NCBI GenBank assembly: GCA_037444845.1
Contig: JBBILQ010000007.1
Coordinates: forward strand, 1 to 64,000
Source of the DNA: JARYMI01 sp037444845
GTDB lineage: Bacteria; Acidobacteriota; Aminicenantia; Aminicenantales; UBA8522
Length of the DNA stretch: 64,000 bases
Direction: 5' to 3'
Under the pieces are notes generated by a model, which made no database searches, was not told where the DNA came from, and was given only the letters and a program-made list of their open reading frames with translations. Below, piece by piece: positions 16,623-25,969 of this stretch. The position numbers and the translations under genes are program-made. Within the stretch, counting starts at the first letter, position 1. Each line of letters starts with the position of its first letter.

Positions 16623-17789
16623 CTATGAGCTTTTTTTCCAGATGATTCGGTAGCGCTTGAGGAGGCGGAGGCCGGTCTCCTCGTCATCGGCCATGCGGTA
16701 CATCTTGCCGGCGGCGAAGAGAGAAGGCCCCATATCCAGCCAGACTTTAGCTTCGTAGAATCCCTCGGGGTTGAAGATATCATAGGCCGTAAGGGTTTTC
16801 TCGCCTTCCTTTTTTCCCTCGTTCGTGTGCACCCAGAGATTTCCGTCGCTGTCGACAAGCATGCGTTCTGTTATAGTTTTGACCTCGGGAAATTCCATCT
16901 GCTCGCGGAGCTTGGCGACCAGACTGCCAGGCCTCACAGATGAGCTGGATTTGAACTTCTGGATATCTTCGTCCGTTACGGCCATAGGCTTATAGGGTTT
17001 GTCGATTTTCCGGAAAAGCTTGCTCCATCCATCGAAGACTTCGATGACATATTTATCGTTCAGGCAATGATAAAGCCATTGCCTTTTCTGGTCGCCCGTG
17101 AACACCGAGGCAGTGCCCCAGGGGACAGGCATGCCTACAGTTATTTCTCCCAGGCGGAGCTCCTTGAATTCCGGCAAAGTGAACCTCCCGAACGAGAACA
17201 ACTCTTCGCCCGAGAAATCAAGCGCTTTCACCCAGAGTTCCCTCGACTCGCCGCTGTAGACTATTTCATTGACGATGAAAGAAGAAGCGGTAACCAGATA
17301 AACAGGGCCGTATAATTTTTTCCACGGGAAGCTCGACAGGAATTGCCCGTCCGGGCTGAAAAACGAGGTTCGCCGCTGCTGATCATCGGGCACTAAGAGC
17401 CGTCCGTCTGGAAGAAAAATCATGCTGCCGATGCTTTCAAACTCCCCAGGGCCATTTCCCTTCCTCCCGATTGTCTTCAAGTATTTCCCCTGCGGGTTAA
17501 AAACCTTAATTGACATGTCCGAGTTATCAGAGATATAGGCGTTGCCGGTCGCATCGATCGCAAACCAGGTGGGCCTGAAAAGACGGATTTCGCCCGTTTC
17601 ATCCTTTTCCCGGAAAGTAAGTTCTTCTTCGAAAGCCACCGTTTTATCGGGATGAAGCGGGGTCGCCGGGTTGTGGATGTAAGTCACGCCGTCAAGCGTC
17701 TCGACCCTCGGCTTTTCGGCTGCTTTTTTCTTGCAGCCGGCGAACACAAAAAGAAAACAAAAACCGATAAGGGCAAATTTTTTGCTCAC
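16623..17789 (-). CDS. Six-bladed beta-propeller (NHL-like) lipoprotein
   Basis: A 388-residue exported lipoprotein. The signal peptide ends in the lipobox FVFAGC, followed by a lysine-rich linker. The body repeats the pattern of 6-bladed propellers: DATGNAYISDNSDMSIKVFNPQGKYLKTIGRKGNGPGEF read in parts, then LPDGRLLVPDD, FSPDGQFL, DSDGNLWVHTN. I set the start at GTG 17789 because GGGAGGATATA precedes it and the signal peptide begins there; a longer frame upstream adds an unlikely basic segment. Such proteins usually bind ligands or partner proteins; the specific role is unknown. Convergent with DUF502. Confidence 0.8.
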   Translation of the reverse strand: MSKKFALIGFCFLFVFAGCKKKAAEKPRVETLDGVTYIHNPATPLHPDKTVAFEEELTFREKDETGEIRLFRPTWFAIDATGNAYISDNSDMSIKVFNPQGKYLKTIGRKGNGPGEFESIGSMIFLPDGRLLVPDDQQRRTSFFSPDGQFLSSFPWKKLYGPVYLVTASSFIVNEIVYSGESRELWVKALDFSGEELFSFGRFTLPEFKELRLGEITVGMPVPWGTASVFTGDQKRQWLYHCLNDKYVIEVFDGWSKLFRKIDKPYKPMAVTDEDIQKFKSSSSVRPGSLVAKLREQMEFPEVKTITERMLVDSDGNLWVHTNEGKKEGEKTLTAYDIFNPEGFYEAKVWLDMGPSLFAAGKMYRMADDEETGLRLLKRYRIIWKKSS

Positions 17790-18058
17790 TATATCCTCCC
17801 TTGCAGCTTTTCCCCTGATTTCCTGGTTTTTATTATAGCACAAAACTCTTAGCCGATGTTGAGTTTGAAGTAAATTCAAGGAAACGAAGACTCCGATTAA
17901 ATATCTTTGGGAACCTTTCGGTAAGATTTTGCGTAGATAATATGTGAGTTAATTGATGGAGCGTAGATAAATGGTTTTGAGCCCTAAAAAAATATAAGAA
18001 TTACGAATCTCGCCTAATTAAGAAAATTAAGGTTCAAGATGGAACGGAGGTTAAAGGG

Positions 18059-20782
18059 ATGAGGTTTATTAACTTTTCACTGCGGTTATCGAGTTTCTCT
18101 TTTCGTGCTCACCTGCCCCTTTCTATAATCTATTCAACCTGCCTGGCGTTAGCCCTAAGTTCTCCAGGACTTTCATCCTTGCCCATTTCCAAATCATCCA
18201 CTGAGTTTAAAGAAAAGGCGGTTAAGCCTGTCCGAATAGAAGAGCCAATAATTATCGACGGCCAGCTTAATGAAAGGGCATGGCAGGGTGAGCCAGCCAA
18301 GGGGTTTATCCAATCCGACCCCCAAGATGGAGCGCCAGCCTCAGAGAAAAGCGAGATCTGGGTGGCTTACGATGAACGGGCTATTTATTTCGCCGCCTTT
18401 TGCTATGATTCAAACCCTAAAGGAATTTCCCGGCTTCTTGGTCGACGCGACACCAAGCTTGATTCTGACTGGTTCTTTGTCTATATCGACCCTTATTTTG
18501 ACCGTCAGAGTGGATATTTCTTCGGCGTCAACCCCACGGGCTCAATTCAAGACGGCATCCTCTATAATGACGTCAATTCTGATAGCACCTGGGATGGGGT
18601 TTGGGAAGTAAAAGTAAGCTCCAATGAAGAGGGGTGGTGCGCCGAAATTAAGATTCCCTTTAATCAAATACGTTTCCCTAAAAAGGGAAGTTATGTCTGG
18701 GGCGTTAATTTCCGCCGCATCATTAAACGGAAAAATGAAATAGTTACTTTCTCCTGGGCCCCAAAAAACGTAAACGCCTTTGTCTCGCGTTTTGCTCGAT
18801 TGGAAGGCCTGGCCGGGATATCTCCAGGCCGCCACATCGAGCTCTTCCCTTATGCGGTAGGCCAATCTCAGTTTCAACCGGCTGAGCCAGGTAATCCCTT
18901 TGAGACTGGGTCAAAATACAAGGGAAACGGGGGTTTGGACTTTAAAATTGGGTTGAAAAGCAACTTGACTCTCGATGTTACCCTTAACCCAGATTTTGGT
19001 CAGGTCGAGGTTGACCCGGCGGTCATCAACCTTTCCGCCTATGAGACCTATTACCAGGAGAAAAGACCCTTTTTTATTGAAGGAGCCTCCATCTTCAACA
19101 ATTTCGGACGAGGAGGCATTTATATAGACGCTAATATTAACTGGCCAAATCCAAGATTTTTTTATAGCCGAAGAATAGGGAGAGCGCCTCAGGGCTCTCC
19201 TTTTCACGATGGTTATGCCAGCGTTCCAGACCGGACCACTATTCTGGGTGCTTTCAAATTGACAGGAAAAACTAACGGCTGGAATGTTGGCTTCATTAAC
19301 GCCTTTACTGCCCGAGAATACGCTGACGTTGATTCATCGGGAGAAAGATTCAGGGATGAAGTGGAACCCTTTTCTTATTACGGCATCTTTCGCTCTCTTT
19401 GGGATATCTCCCAAGGCCAGCGGGGCTTTGGTCTTATGGCTACCGCTGTTATCCGCGACCTGAATGACGAAAACCTAAGTTCTATCCTCAACCGAAGGGC
19501 ATTCAGCTTGGCGGCCGATGGCTGGAGTTTTCTGGATGAAAAGCGCCATTGGGTAGTGGGAGGCTGGCTGGGAGGCACTAAAGTTGAGGGAGACCCGGCT
19601 GATATCCTCAGACTGCAGCGTTCTTCCATGCATTATTTCCAAAGACCTGACGCCACTCATGTTCATCTCAACCCACAAGCCACTTCTCTTTCTGGCTGGG
19701 GAGGTCGCTTCAATTTAGTCAAACAATCTGGCAATTTTCTCTGCTTCATTTCTGCAGGAGCCCTTTCCCCTGGTTTCAACCCCAATGATGTCGGGTATCA
19801 ATCATCTGGCTCTGATGTGATTAATATAATGGCCATACCGGGATATATGTGGACCAAACCCAATCAAATTTTTCAGCAGTTTCTTATAGGCGGAGGATGG
19901 TTTAGAAACTACAATTTCGGAGGAGAGAAAACAGGTGACGGATTTTTTAGCCTTATTCAGGGAGTTTTTCGAAATTTCTGGCAGTTCAATCTCCAGATGG
20001 CCCTATTTCCATCCTTTCTTAGTCATACGCTGACTCGGGGAGGGCCGATGGCTCTCATCCCCTGGGGTTATAATCTCAGTTTATTCCTCGAATCTAACAG
20101 CCGCTTGCCCTTGGTCTTTTACCTTGAATCATATATCAGCCATCTTCCCAAGGATGGCCTCGACTGGATGGTCCAACCGGGGCTTCGCTGGAAACCGCGC
20201 TCCAATCTTAGCCTCTCCTTTGGCCCGATGCTATACCGGGAATCCACTAATATCCAGTGGGTCACAAGAGTTTCTGACCCTTTCATGGCCTCTACCTATG
20301 GCAAGCGCTATGTTTTTGCCCATCTGGATAGAAAAACTCTGGCGGCCGAAATAAGGCTTGATCTAACCTTCTCCCCCCGCCTCACCCTGCAGGCCTATCT
20401 GCAACCTTTTTTGGCCGTCGGTGATTATTCGGCCTTCAGAGAATTAGCCCGGCCGCGAAGCTATGAATATAACATATTCGGCCAAAATAGCTCGACTATC
20501 AAATTCGAGAATGAGAAATACATAGTTGACCCAGACGGCCAGGGGCCAGCCCAGCCTTTTAGTTTTAGCAACCCTGATTTCAATTTTAAATCGCTGCGGG
20601 GAACAGTAGTTCTGCGCTGGGAATATTTGCCCGGCTCCCTGCTATACTTCGTCTGGACCCAGAATCGTTATGATACGTCTCATCCAGGCGAATTGAGGTT
20701 AGGGCGCGACTTGGGCGACTTGATTACTGCGCCGGGCGATAACATTTTTCTCATCAAGATAAGCTATCGCTGGTCTTTATGA
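18059..20782 (+). CDS. DUF5916 protein with an N-terminal CBM9-like domain
   Basis: A 907-residue exported protein. After a signal peptide comes a CBM9-like beta-sandwich (about residues 55-235; EEPIIIDGQLNERAWQ, YDERAIYFAAFCYD, DWFFVYIDPYFD) and then DUF5916 (about 240-907), whose alternating hydrophobic/aromatic strands and final KISYRWSL fit an outer-membrane beta-barrel. Such proteins are widespread in Bacteroidota and Acidobacteriota; function unproven, perhaps glycan handling. Start has Shine-Dalgarno GGAGGTTAAAGGG. The gene is visibly poorer in GC than its neighbours, which may reflect transfer or strand-rich barrel coding. Confidence 0.82.
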   Translation: MRFINFSLRLSSFSFRAHLPLSIIYSTCLALALSSPGLSSLPISKSSTEFKEKAVKPVRIEEPIIIDGQLNERAWQGEPAKGFIQSDPQDGAPASEKSEIWVAYDERAIYFAAFCYDSNPKGISRLLGRRDTKLDSDWFFVYIDPYFDRQSGYFFGVNPTGSIQDGILYNDVNSDSTWDGVWEVKVSSNEEGWCAEIKIPFNQIRFPKKGSYVWGVNFRRIIKRKNEIVTFSWAPKNVNAFVSRFARLEGLAGISPGRHIELFPYAVGQSQFQPAEPGNPFETGSKYKGNGGLDFKIGLKSNLTLDVTLNPDFGQVEVDPAVINLSAYETYYQEKRPFFIEGASIFNNFGRGGIYIDANINWPNPRFFYSRRIGRAPQGSPFHDGYASVPDRTTILGAFKLTGKTNGWNVGFINAFTAREYADVDSSGERFRDEVEPFSYYGIFRSLWDISQGQRGFGLMATAVIRDLNDENLSSILNRRAFSLAADGWSFLDEKRHWVVGGWLGGTKVEGDPADILRLQRSSMHYFQRPDATHVHLNPQATSLSGWGGRFNLVKQSGNFLCFISAGALSPGFNPNDVGYQSSGSDVINIMAIPGYMWTKPNQIFQQFLIGGGWFRNYNFGGEKTGDGFFSLIQGVFRNFWQFNLQMALFPSFLSHTLTRGGPMALIPWGYNLSLFLESNSRLPLVFYLESYISHLPKDGLDWMVQPGLRWKPRSNLSLSFGPMLYRESTNIQWVTRVSDPFMASTYGKRYVFAHLDRKTLAAEIRLDLTFSPRLTLQAYLQPFLAVGDYSAFRELARPRSYEYNIFGQNSSTIKFENEKYIVDPDGQGPAQPFSFSNPDFNFKSLRGTVVLRWEYLPGSLLYFVWTQNRYDTSHPGELRLGRDLGDLITAPGDNIFLIKISYRWSL

Positions 20783-20939
20783 TTTTAAGCCAAATTTTAT
20801 CCAGGGAAAAAATCAGTCGAGAATGATCGCCGCGCTTGGCCCAAGTCATTAACGAGGCATCCTGGCAAGATATACCGGGATCCGAATTTCGAGACCCCTT
20901 CGCTGAAGCTTTTGACGAAAGACCGGCCTGAAGCGGTGA

Positions 20940-21665
20940 TCAGGGACGGCCGACGCTCGTCAGGTAGATGATACTCTCTTCCTCCCCATCGACACCGATC
21001 AGGGCGTTCACCTCATCGTCATAGAGTGCCGCCACCTGACAGGAGCCGAGCCCGAGAGCCACCGCCGCCAGGGCCACATTCTGAGCGATATGGCCGGCGT
21101 CAAGATAAACATAGCGATAAGCCCTTTCTCTGTATTTCCATTTGGACCGGCCGAACACAGCCGTCCAGGCGAAGACGACGGCCGCCTCAGCCAGAAACTC
21201 CTGGTCCAGGGCTGCTTCTGCGAGGGCAGAACGGAAATCACCCTGACGAATGAGCTCAAGCGCGTGTTCCTTGACGCCGTAATGATAGATTCCTCTCTCT
21301 AAACCTTCGACATTCTGGATGAAAAAATACGTTTCCACCGGGTAGAGCGCTCCGGCTGACGGCGCGGCTCGAAGCTCATAGCCCGAAATTTTTTTTGTCA
21401 CGCCCTGCCCGGCCCAGATAAGCTGGGAGAGTTCGGCCCTGGTCAGGGGAATGTTTTTGTATTCCCTGACGCTGCGGCGCCTGCCGACCGCTTCCCAGAG
21501 GGGAATGCCTCCTTCTCGCTCAGGCGGGTCTAACTTGAAGCGTGGCGCATCAGGATATCTCTTGGCGGGTTCAGGCCTTGCCCGCCAGTCCAGGTATCCG
21601 CCCTCCAGTCTTCCCCTGCCGTACTTTGTCTCCTCCTGAAACCGGTCGCCTATTCCCTGCTTCAT
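20940..21665 (-). CDS. SagB/ThcOx-type nitroreductase-family dehydrogenase
   Basis: FMN-dependent oxidoreductase of the SagB/ThcOx branch, 241 residues. The FMN-binding arginine block GRRRSVREYKN, LSQLIWAGQGVT, APSAGALYPVE and YHYGVKEHALELI are characteristic. Related enzymes oxidise azolines in peptide natural products, but no cyclodehydratase or precursor peptide is visible here, so a stand-alone redox role is as likely. The gene starts 12 bp after the serine-hydrolase/TPR gene on the same strand, so they probably share a transcript. Confidence 0.85.
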   Translation of the reverse strand: MKQGIGDRFQEETKYGRGRLEGGYLDWRARPEPAKRYPDAPRFKLDPPEREGGIPLWEAVGRRRSVREYKNIPLTRAELSQLIWAGQGVTKKISGYELRAAPSAGALYPVETYFFIQNVEGLERGIYHYGVKEHALELIRQGDFRSALAEAALDQEFLAEAAVVFAWTAVFGRSKWKYRERAYRYVYLDAGHIAQNVALAAVALGLGSCQVAALYDDEVNALIGVDGEEESIIYLTSVGRP

Positions 21666-21676
21666 TTTGTCCCCCT

Positions 21677-23803
21677 TTATTTTTCCAGGGCTTTGAGCTT
21701 CAGCCTGACGTTTTCATTCTTGGGGTCGATCTGGAGCGCCTTCCTCAGGTAGTCGGTAGCTCTGTCCTTCTGTCCAAGAATGACACAGAGGTCGCTGAGC
21801 TCGACGTAGAGGCGTGTCTCTTTTGGGTAAAATTTAAGGGCAATCCCTCCGAGTTCGAGGGCCTCCTTGGGCTTTTCCTCCCGCGCCAGCAACCTTCCCG
21901 AAGCGATATACCGTTCAACGCTTACTGCCGGGTGAGTGGAGTCGAATTCGTGAGCCTTTTTGTAGAACGGGCGAGCTGTTTCCACGTCGCCCTTCCACAG
22001 ATGAGCCAGGCCGAGCGATACGTTGAGCAAAGGAGAAGCCGGGTAGAGAGGCTGTCCGGACATCAGGATCGCCGCGGCCTTCTCAGGATTATTCTTCCTC
22101 AAGTAGTGCTCGGCCGCGCTGGATAAGGCGGCCGTGAAATCAGGGTAGAGGGCGGCGCCGTTAAAATCCTGCTTGAGCCTGGCCATGATCCTGACGAAGT
22201 CAGAGCCGGGAGTTAGTGACAATTGCCTGATTTCGTCGGTGTAATTCCTTGTCCAATCCTTTTCCCAATCGGCCATGAGGCTCGTGAATTCAGGCTTGAA
22301 GCGAGGATGTCTTTTGGGTGCGCCATCAGAAGTTGTGAGCTTGATGTAGTCACTGAAGAAAGCCACCGGACCTTGCCTGAGGTAGGTCAGGAGCTGATCT
22401 TTCCCCCACTCCTCCTTTAAAGCCATGGCCATGTAGCTTCCGATTTTGGTGAAGGCCTGGTTGGAAGCGGGATGAACGCCGGCAAGAATCTTTTCCTTCC
22501 TCGCCTCGAAATCCTTGCGGAGCGCCTTCTCGCTGACGTTTTCGTTGAAATAATCAAAAGCTTGCCGGATCTCATTTTGATTCTGCGAGAGAGGAAGCCT
22601 GTTCCACTGGTATTGGCTCATCCCGTGAGTGAAGGCGAGGTTGACGGCCGAATAAATAGATTGCAGAACCTTATCGGAAGCATACGCAGAGCCATCGATG
22701 TCGTCATCAAGGACGAGCTCTGTAAGCCGCCTGACGTAGGCGATGAGGTTCGATGCCTCGAGGTTCGAGGCGATGGCCACAGCAAACCTGTCGGCGGGAA
22801 AAATGAGAAGATGAGTTCGCGTCTCCTGCTGCGAGCCTCCGTGGCCCGCGGCAAAATAACCGTCCCACGGCTCCACATCCCAGCCCATGCCATACCACGT
22901 GAAAAGACCGTTGCGCAGGGCCATCGACGAGAACATTTTTTTCCGGGCCGGCTCGCTGAGGAGCTCACCGTTGATGATGCCGCGGGCATACTTGAGAAGG
23001 TCAACGACAGACGAGCGGAGGCCGCCGCTGGCGAACCGGCTCGAGACATCGACAAACTCGGAATTCTTGAGCCCGCCTTTGACAACCTGGTATCCGCGGA
23101 CCCGGTCCGGGATAAGGTCGCGCGGATTATCCAGCCGGGAGCTCGCCATCCCGAGGGGCTCGAAGATGCGTTTTGTGATGTATTCTCCGTAGGGAATGGC
23201 GCTTGCTCCCTCGACGGCAGCCCCTAACAGGTTAAAACCGTAGCTTGAGTAATTGTACCGCGTGCTCGGCTCTGCGACGAGGTCAAAGTTCTGAAAGATG
23301 GCCAGCGCCTCCCGCGTGTTTTTCGGCTCCTTGATGCGGCCCTCTATAGCGTAATCTCTGTAGTGACTGATGCCGCCGATGTGTCCTAAGAGCTGGCGGA
23401 CGGTCACCGGCCATTTTTTCCGCGGAAAATAGGGGACATAGGCCTGGATTTCAGCGTCGAGGTCGATTTTTCCTTCCTCGGCGAGCTGAAGCACAGCGAT
23501 GGCCGTGATTGTCTTGGTGATTGAGGCCAACCGGTAGGAGCTTTCTGCCTTGGCCGGGACTTTGTTCTCGAGGTCAGCGTAGCCGAAGCCCCTCGTCCAG
23601 GTGAAATCGTCCTTGATGAAGCCGACGGAGAGGCCGGGCATCCGGTCGAAAAACATCTGCTCGGAGACAAATGCCTCAAAGGCTTTAATGGCCGCAGCAA
23701 ACCTGGCAAGCCTGTCCTCTTGGGCCGCTGCCTGGAACAGGGCAACCCGGGTTGTGGCAAAAAGGAAAAAAAGAACGAAGCCGCGTCTGGCCAGACGGTT
23801 CAT
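21677..23803 (-). CDS. Secreted serine hydrolase (beta-lactamase/class C PBP fold) with C-terminal TPRs
   Basis: A 708-residue exported protein. Signal peptide to about residue 27. The beta-lactamase-fold domain spans about 35-390, with nucleophile motif SITK at 94-97 (RLASITKTITA), a YSS in NYSSYGFN as the second motif and AGHGG as the third. Residues about 540-708 hold TPR repeats (e.g. YPASPLLNVSLGLAHLWKG, KEALELGGIALKFYPKE). Family members include D-aminopeptidases, esterases and PBPs, so the substrate is open. The TPR end suggests protein partners. First gene of a two-gene unit with the SagB-like dehydrogenase. Confidence 0.85.
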   Translation of the reverse strand: MNRLARRGFVLFFLFATTRVALFQAAAQEDRLARFAAAIKAFEAFVSEQMFFDRMPGLSVGFIKDDFTWTRGFGYADLENKVPAKAESSYRLASITKTITAIAVLQLAEEGKIDLDAEIQAYVPYFPRKKWPVTVRQLLGHIGGISHYRDYAIEGRIKEPKNTREALAIFQNFDLVAEPSTRYNYSSYGFNLLGAAVEGASAIPYGEYITKRIFEPLGMASSRLDNPRDLIPDRVRGYQVVKGGLKNSEFVDVSSRFASGGLRSSVVDLLKYARGIINGELLSEPARKKMFSSMALRNGLFTWYGMGWDVEPWDGYFAAGHGGSQQETRTHLLIFPADRFAVAIASNLEASNLIAYVRRLTELVLDDDIDGSAYASDKVLQSIYSAVNLAFTHGMSQYQWNRLPLSQNQNEIRQAFDYFNENVSEKALRKDFEARKEKILAGVHPASNQAFTKIGSYMAMALKEEWGKDQLLTYLRQGPVAFFSDYIKLTTSDGAPKRHPRFKPEFTSLMADWEKDWTRNYTDEIRQLSLTPGSDFVRIMARLKQDFNGAALYPDFTAALSSAAEHYLRKNNPEKAAAILMSGQPLYPASPLLNVSLGLAHLWKGDVETARPFYKKAHEFDSTHPAVSVERYIASGRLLAREEKPKEALELGGIALKFYPKETRLYVELSDLCVILGQKDRATDYLRKALQIDPKNENVRLKLKALEK

Positions 23804-23965
23804 TTTCCCTCCATTGTCGTACTCAATAATTTATATCACAGGACAAATTTTTGGGTCAAACTGGCTTGTTCCGATGAACGCTTGTTGACTCGTGTTTGAT
23901 CGTGGGATTAAACTTAAATGAGAGCAAATGCAGGAAAAACATCAGATTGACACGGGTTCTGCATA

Positions 23966-25969
23966 ATGAATAAAGTTATTTGCGGCGTCGGCATGTTTTG
24001 CTTAACGTGGTTAAACGCGGTTGTCCCTCTTTGCGGCCTCGAAACGAGGCCCTTGACCCTTCTTGTCCTGGCGGATGAAGAATGCCGCCAGGATCCGGCC
24101 TGGAAGGAGAAAACCAAAGAGGTTGTGGACGCAGCCTCTAAGAGTTTCGAGAAGTCGTTCGGAATCAGGCTCGCTATCGCCGAGTTCAGCGAGTGGACAA
24201 GCTCTGATTATGTCTCCTCCCTTGACCTCCTGGCGGAGGACCTGGAGGCGCGCGTTGAAAAAGGCTTTCATGATATCGTCGTCGCCTTCACCGCCCAGAA
24301 AAGCCTGGACGAAAAATATTATGGATATTCGATTTTCAAGGAGGGAATTGTCGTCCTCAAAATGCCGGTGGATAGGCAAACGGGTGTTGGAAGTTTGCAG
24401 CACGAGATAGCCCACCTTTTCGGCGCTGTCCATGTGGATGATCCGGATTCGCTGATGGACATCTACAGCCGGGGGAATGGGTTCGACAGGCTGAATGCCC
24501 GAATTATCCTGCTCAACAGAAACCGGTCTTTTCACGGGGCCCGCTTTCCGCTCCCGAAAGAAAGCTGGGAGGAAACGGCGGAGCTCTGCCGAAAGATAGC
24601 GGTTGCCATAAAGCGGGAGGAGATAAGAAGAAAGCTGGATAGGGGGATCGCCCGGCGCCAGAACTTAGAGGATGTTCACCTTCTCCTGGCGCAGATTTAC
24701 CTGGAGCAGGAAAAGTATGATGAGGTCATCGCCGAGTGCCAGAAGGCGCTCCGGTTTGACCCGTCGAACCTGGAAGGCCTGAACCTCCACGGCATCGCCC
24801 TGCGGCGAAGCGGCCGCATCGACGAGGCCATCAGACAATACCAGACGATTCTGGAAAAGAAAGGCGAGCGTTCTCAAGTTCTCTACAACCTGGGGATTGC
24901 TTATGGCAAAAAGGGAGAGCTGGAAAGGGCCAGCGATTGCTACTTGAGAGCGATCGAACTGAAACCCAATTTCGCAGAAGCCCACTCCAATCTCGGAGAA
25001 ATCCATCTTCGGCTGGACAGGCTCGAAGAATCTGAAACTTCTTTTCTCAAGGCCATCTCAGTTAGCCCGAGGTTTGCCCTGGCTTATGCCAACCTGGCTG
25101 AGCTGTGTCTCAGGAAAAAAGACGATGCGAGGGCTCTTGAACTGGCAGAAAAAGCTGTCGTCCTGGACCCGGACCTATCAGCCGCATACGCCGTAAGGGG
25201 AAGGGTTCATCACAGGGCCGGAAAGACCGGAGCGGCCAAGAGCGATTTCATGAAAACCTTGGCCTTGAATTCAAGAGACGAAAAAGCGTGTTATAACCTG
25301 GGGAATTGCCATCTGGATGAAGGCCGGGTTGCCGAGGCAGCGGCCATGTTCTTGCGGGCGACCCATCTCAACCCGCGGTTTGGCGAAGCTCGCGCCAGCC
25401 TCGGCTACTGTCTCCTTCTTGAGAATCGACCAGACGAAGCCATCCGGGAGCTTCATCTGGCCCTGGAATGCGGTTACGAAACTTCGAATGTTTATCTTAA
25501 CATGAGTTCCTGTTATCTCAAGAAGAGACAATTTGACGAGGCCATCGCCATGGCCGAGAGAGCCAGGGTGCTCGACCCTGGCTCTTCGCTCGCCCACAAC
25601 AACGCGGGGGTTGCCTATGCGGAAAAAGGGATGGTCAAGAGAGCGCTAACGGAGTTTGAGACAGCCCTCGCTTTGGACCCGAAGAACAAACAGGCCCTCC
25701 TCAACTTAGGCAATATCCGTCTTGGGCTTGGAGAACTGGAACGCGCGCTTGATTTCTACCTGAGAATTTTGGCGCTCGATCCTTCAGCCGCCGCTGTCCA
25801 CAACAACGTGGCGGTTATCTATTTCAAGAAGGGTAACTACGAGAAATCCTGGGAACATGCCCGGAGGGCCGAATCGCTCGGTTTTAAGCTCCATCCGGGT
25901 TTCTTGGAAGAGCTGAAAAAGAAGATCAACGTTTCTGTTCGAGATAAGGCCTCAGGTAGCGGCCGGTGA
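23966..25969 (+). CDS. Exported HExxHxxGxxH metalloprotease with a TPR array
   Basis: A 667-residue protein. After a signal-like N-terminus (about 1-24) a short metzincin-like domain carries HEIAHLFGAVH at residues 146-156 (zinc ligands H146, H150, H156; E147 catalytic), followed by SLMD at 162-165 as a Met-turn. From about residue 228 to the end there are around a dozen TPR motifs (e.g. AEAHSNLGEIHLRLDRLEES in parts, ALDPKNKQALLNLGNIRLG). The fusion of a compact zinc protease to a long TPR superhelix suggests a tethered or scaffold-guided peptidase, which is inference. Its 3' end overlaps the convergent uvrA by 44 bp. Confidence 0.8.
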   Translation: MNKVICGVGMFCLTWLNAVVPLCGLETRPLTLLVLADEECRQDPAWKEKTKEVVDAASKSFEKSFGIRLAIAEFSEWTSSDYVSSLDLLAEDLEARVEKGFHDIVVAFTAQKSLDEKYYGYSIFKEGIVVLKMPVDRQTGVGSLQHEIAHLFGAVHVDDPDSLMDIYSRGNGFDRLNARIILLNRNRSFHGARFPLPKESWEETAELCRKIAVAIKREEIRRKLDRGIARRQNLEDVHLLLAQIYLEQEKYDEVIAECQKALRFDPSNLEGLNLHGIALRRSGRIDEAIRQYQTILEKKGERSQVLYNLGIAYGKKGELERASDCYLRAIELKPNFAEAHSNLGEIHLRLDRLEESETSFLKAISVSPRFALAYANLAELCLRKKDDARALELAEKAVVLDPDLSAAYAVRGRVHHRAGKTGAAKSDFMKTLALNSRDEKACYNLGNCHLDEGRVAEAAAMFLRATHLNPRFGEARASLGYCLLLENRPDEAIRELHLALECGYETSNVYLNMSSCYLKKRQFDEAIAMAERARVLDPGSSLAHNNAGVAYAEKGMVKRALTEFETALALDPKNKQALLNLGNIRLGLGELERALDFYLRILALDPSAAAVHNNVAVIYFKKGNYEKSWEHARRAESLGFKLHPGFLEELKKKINVSVRDKASGSGR

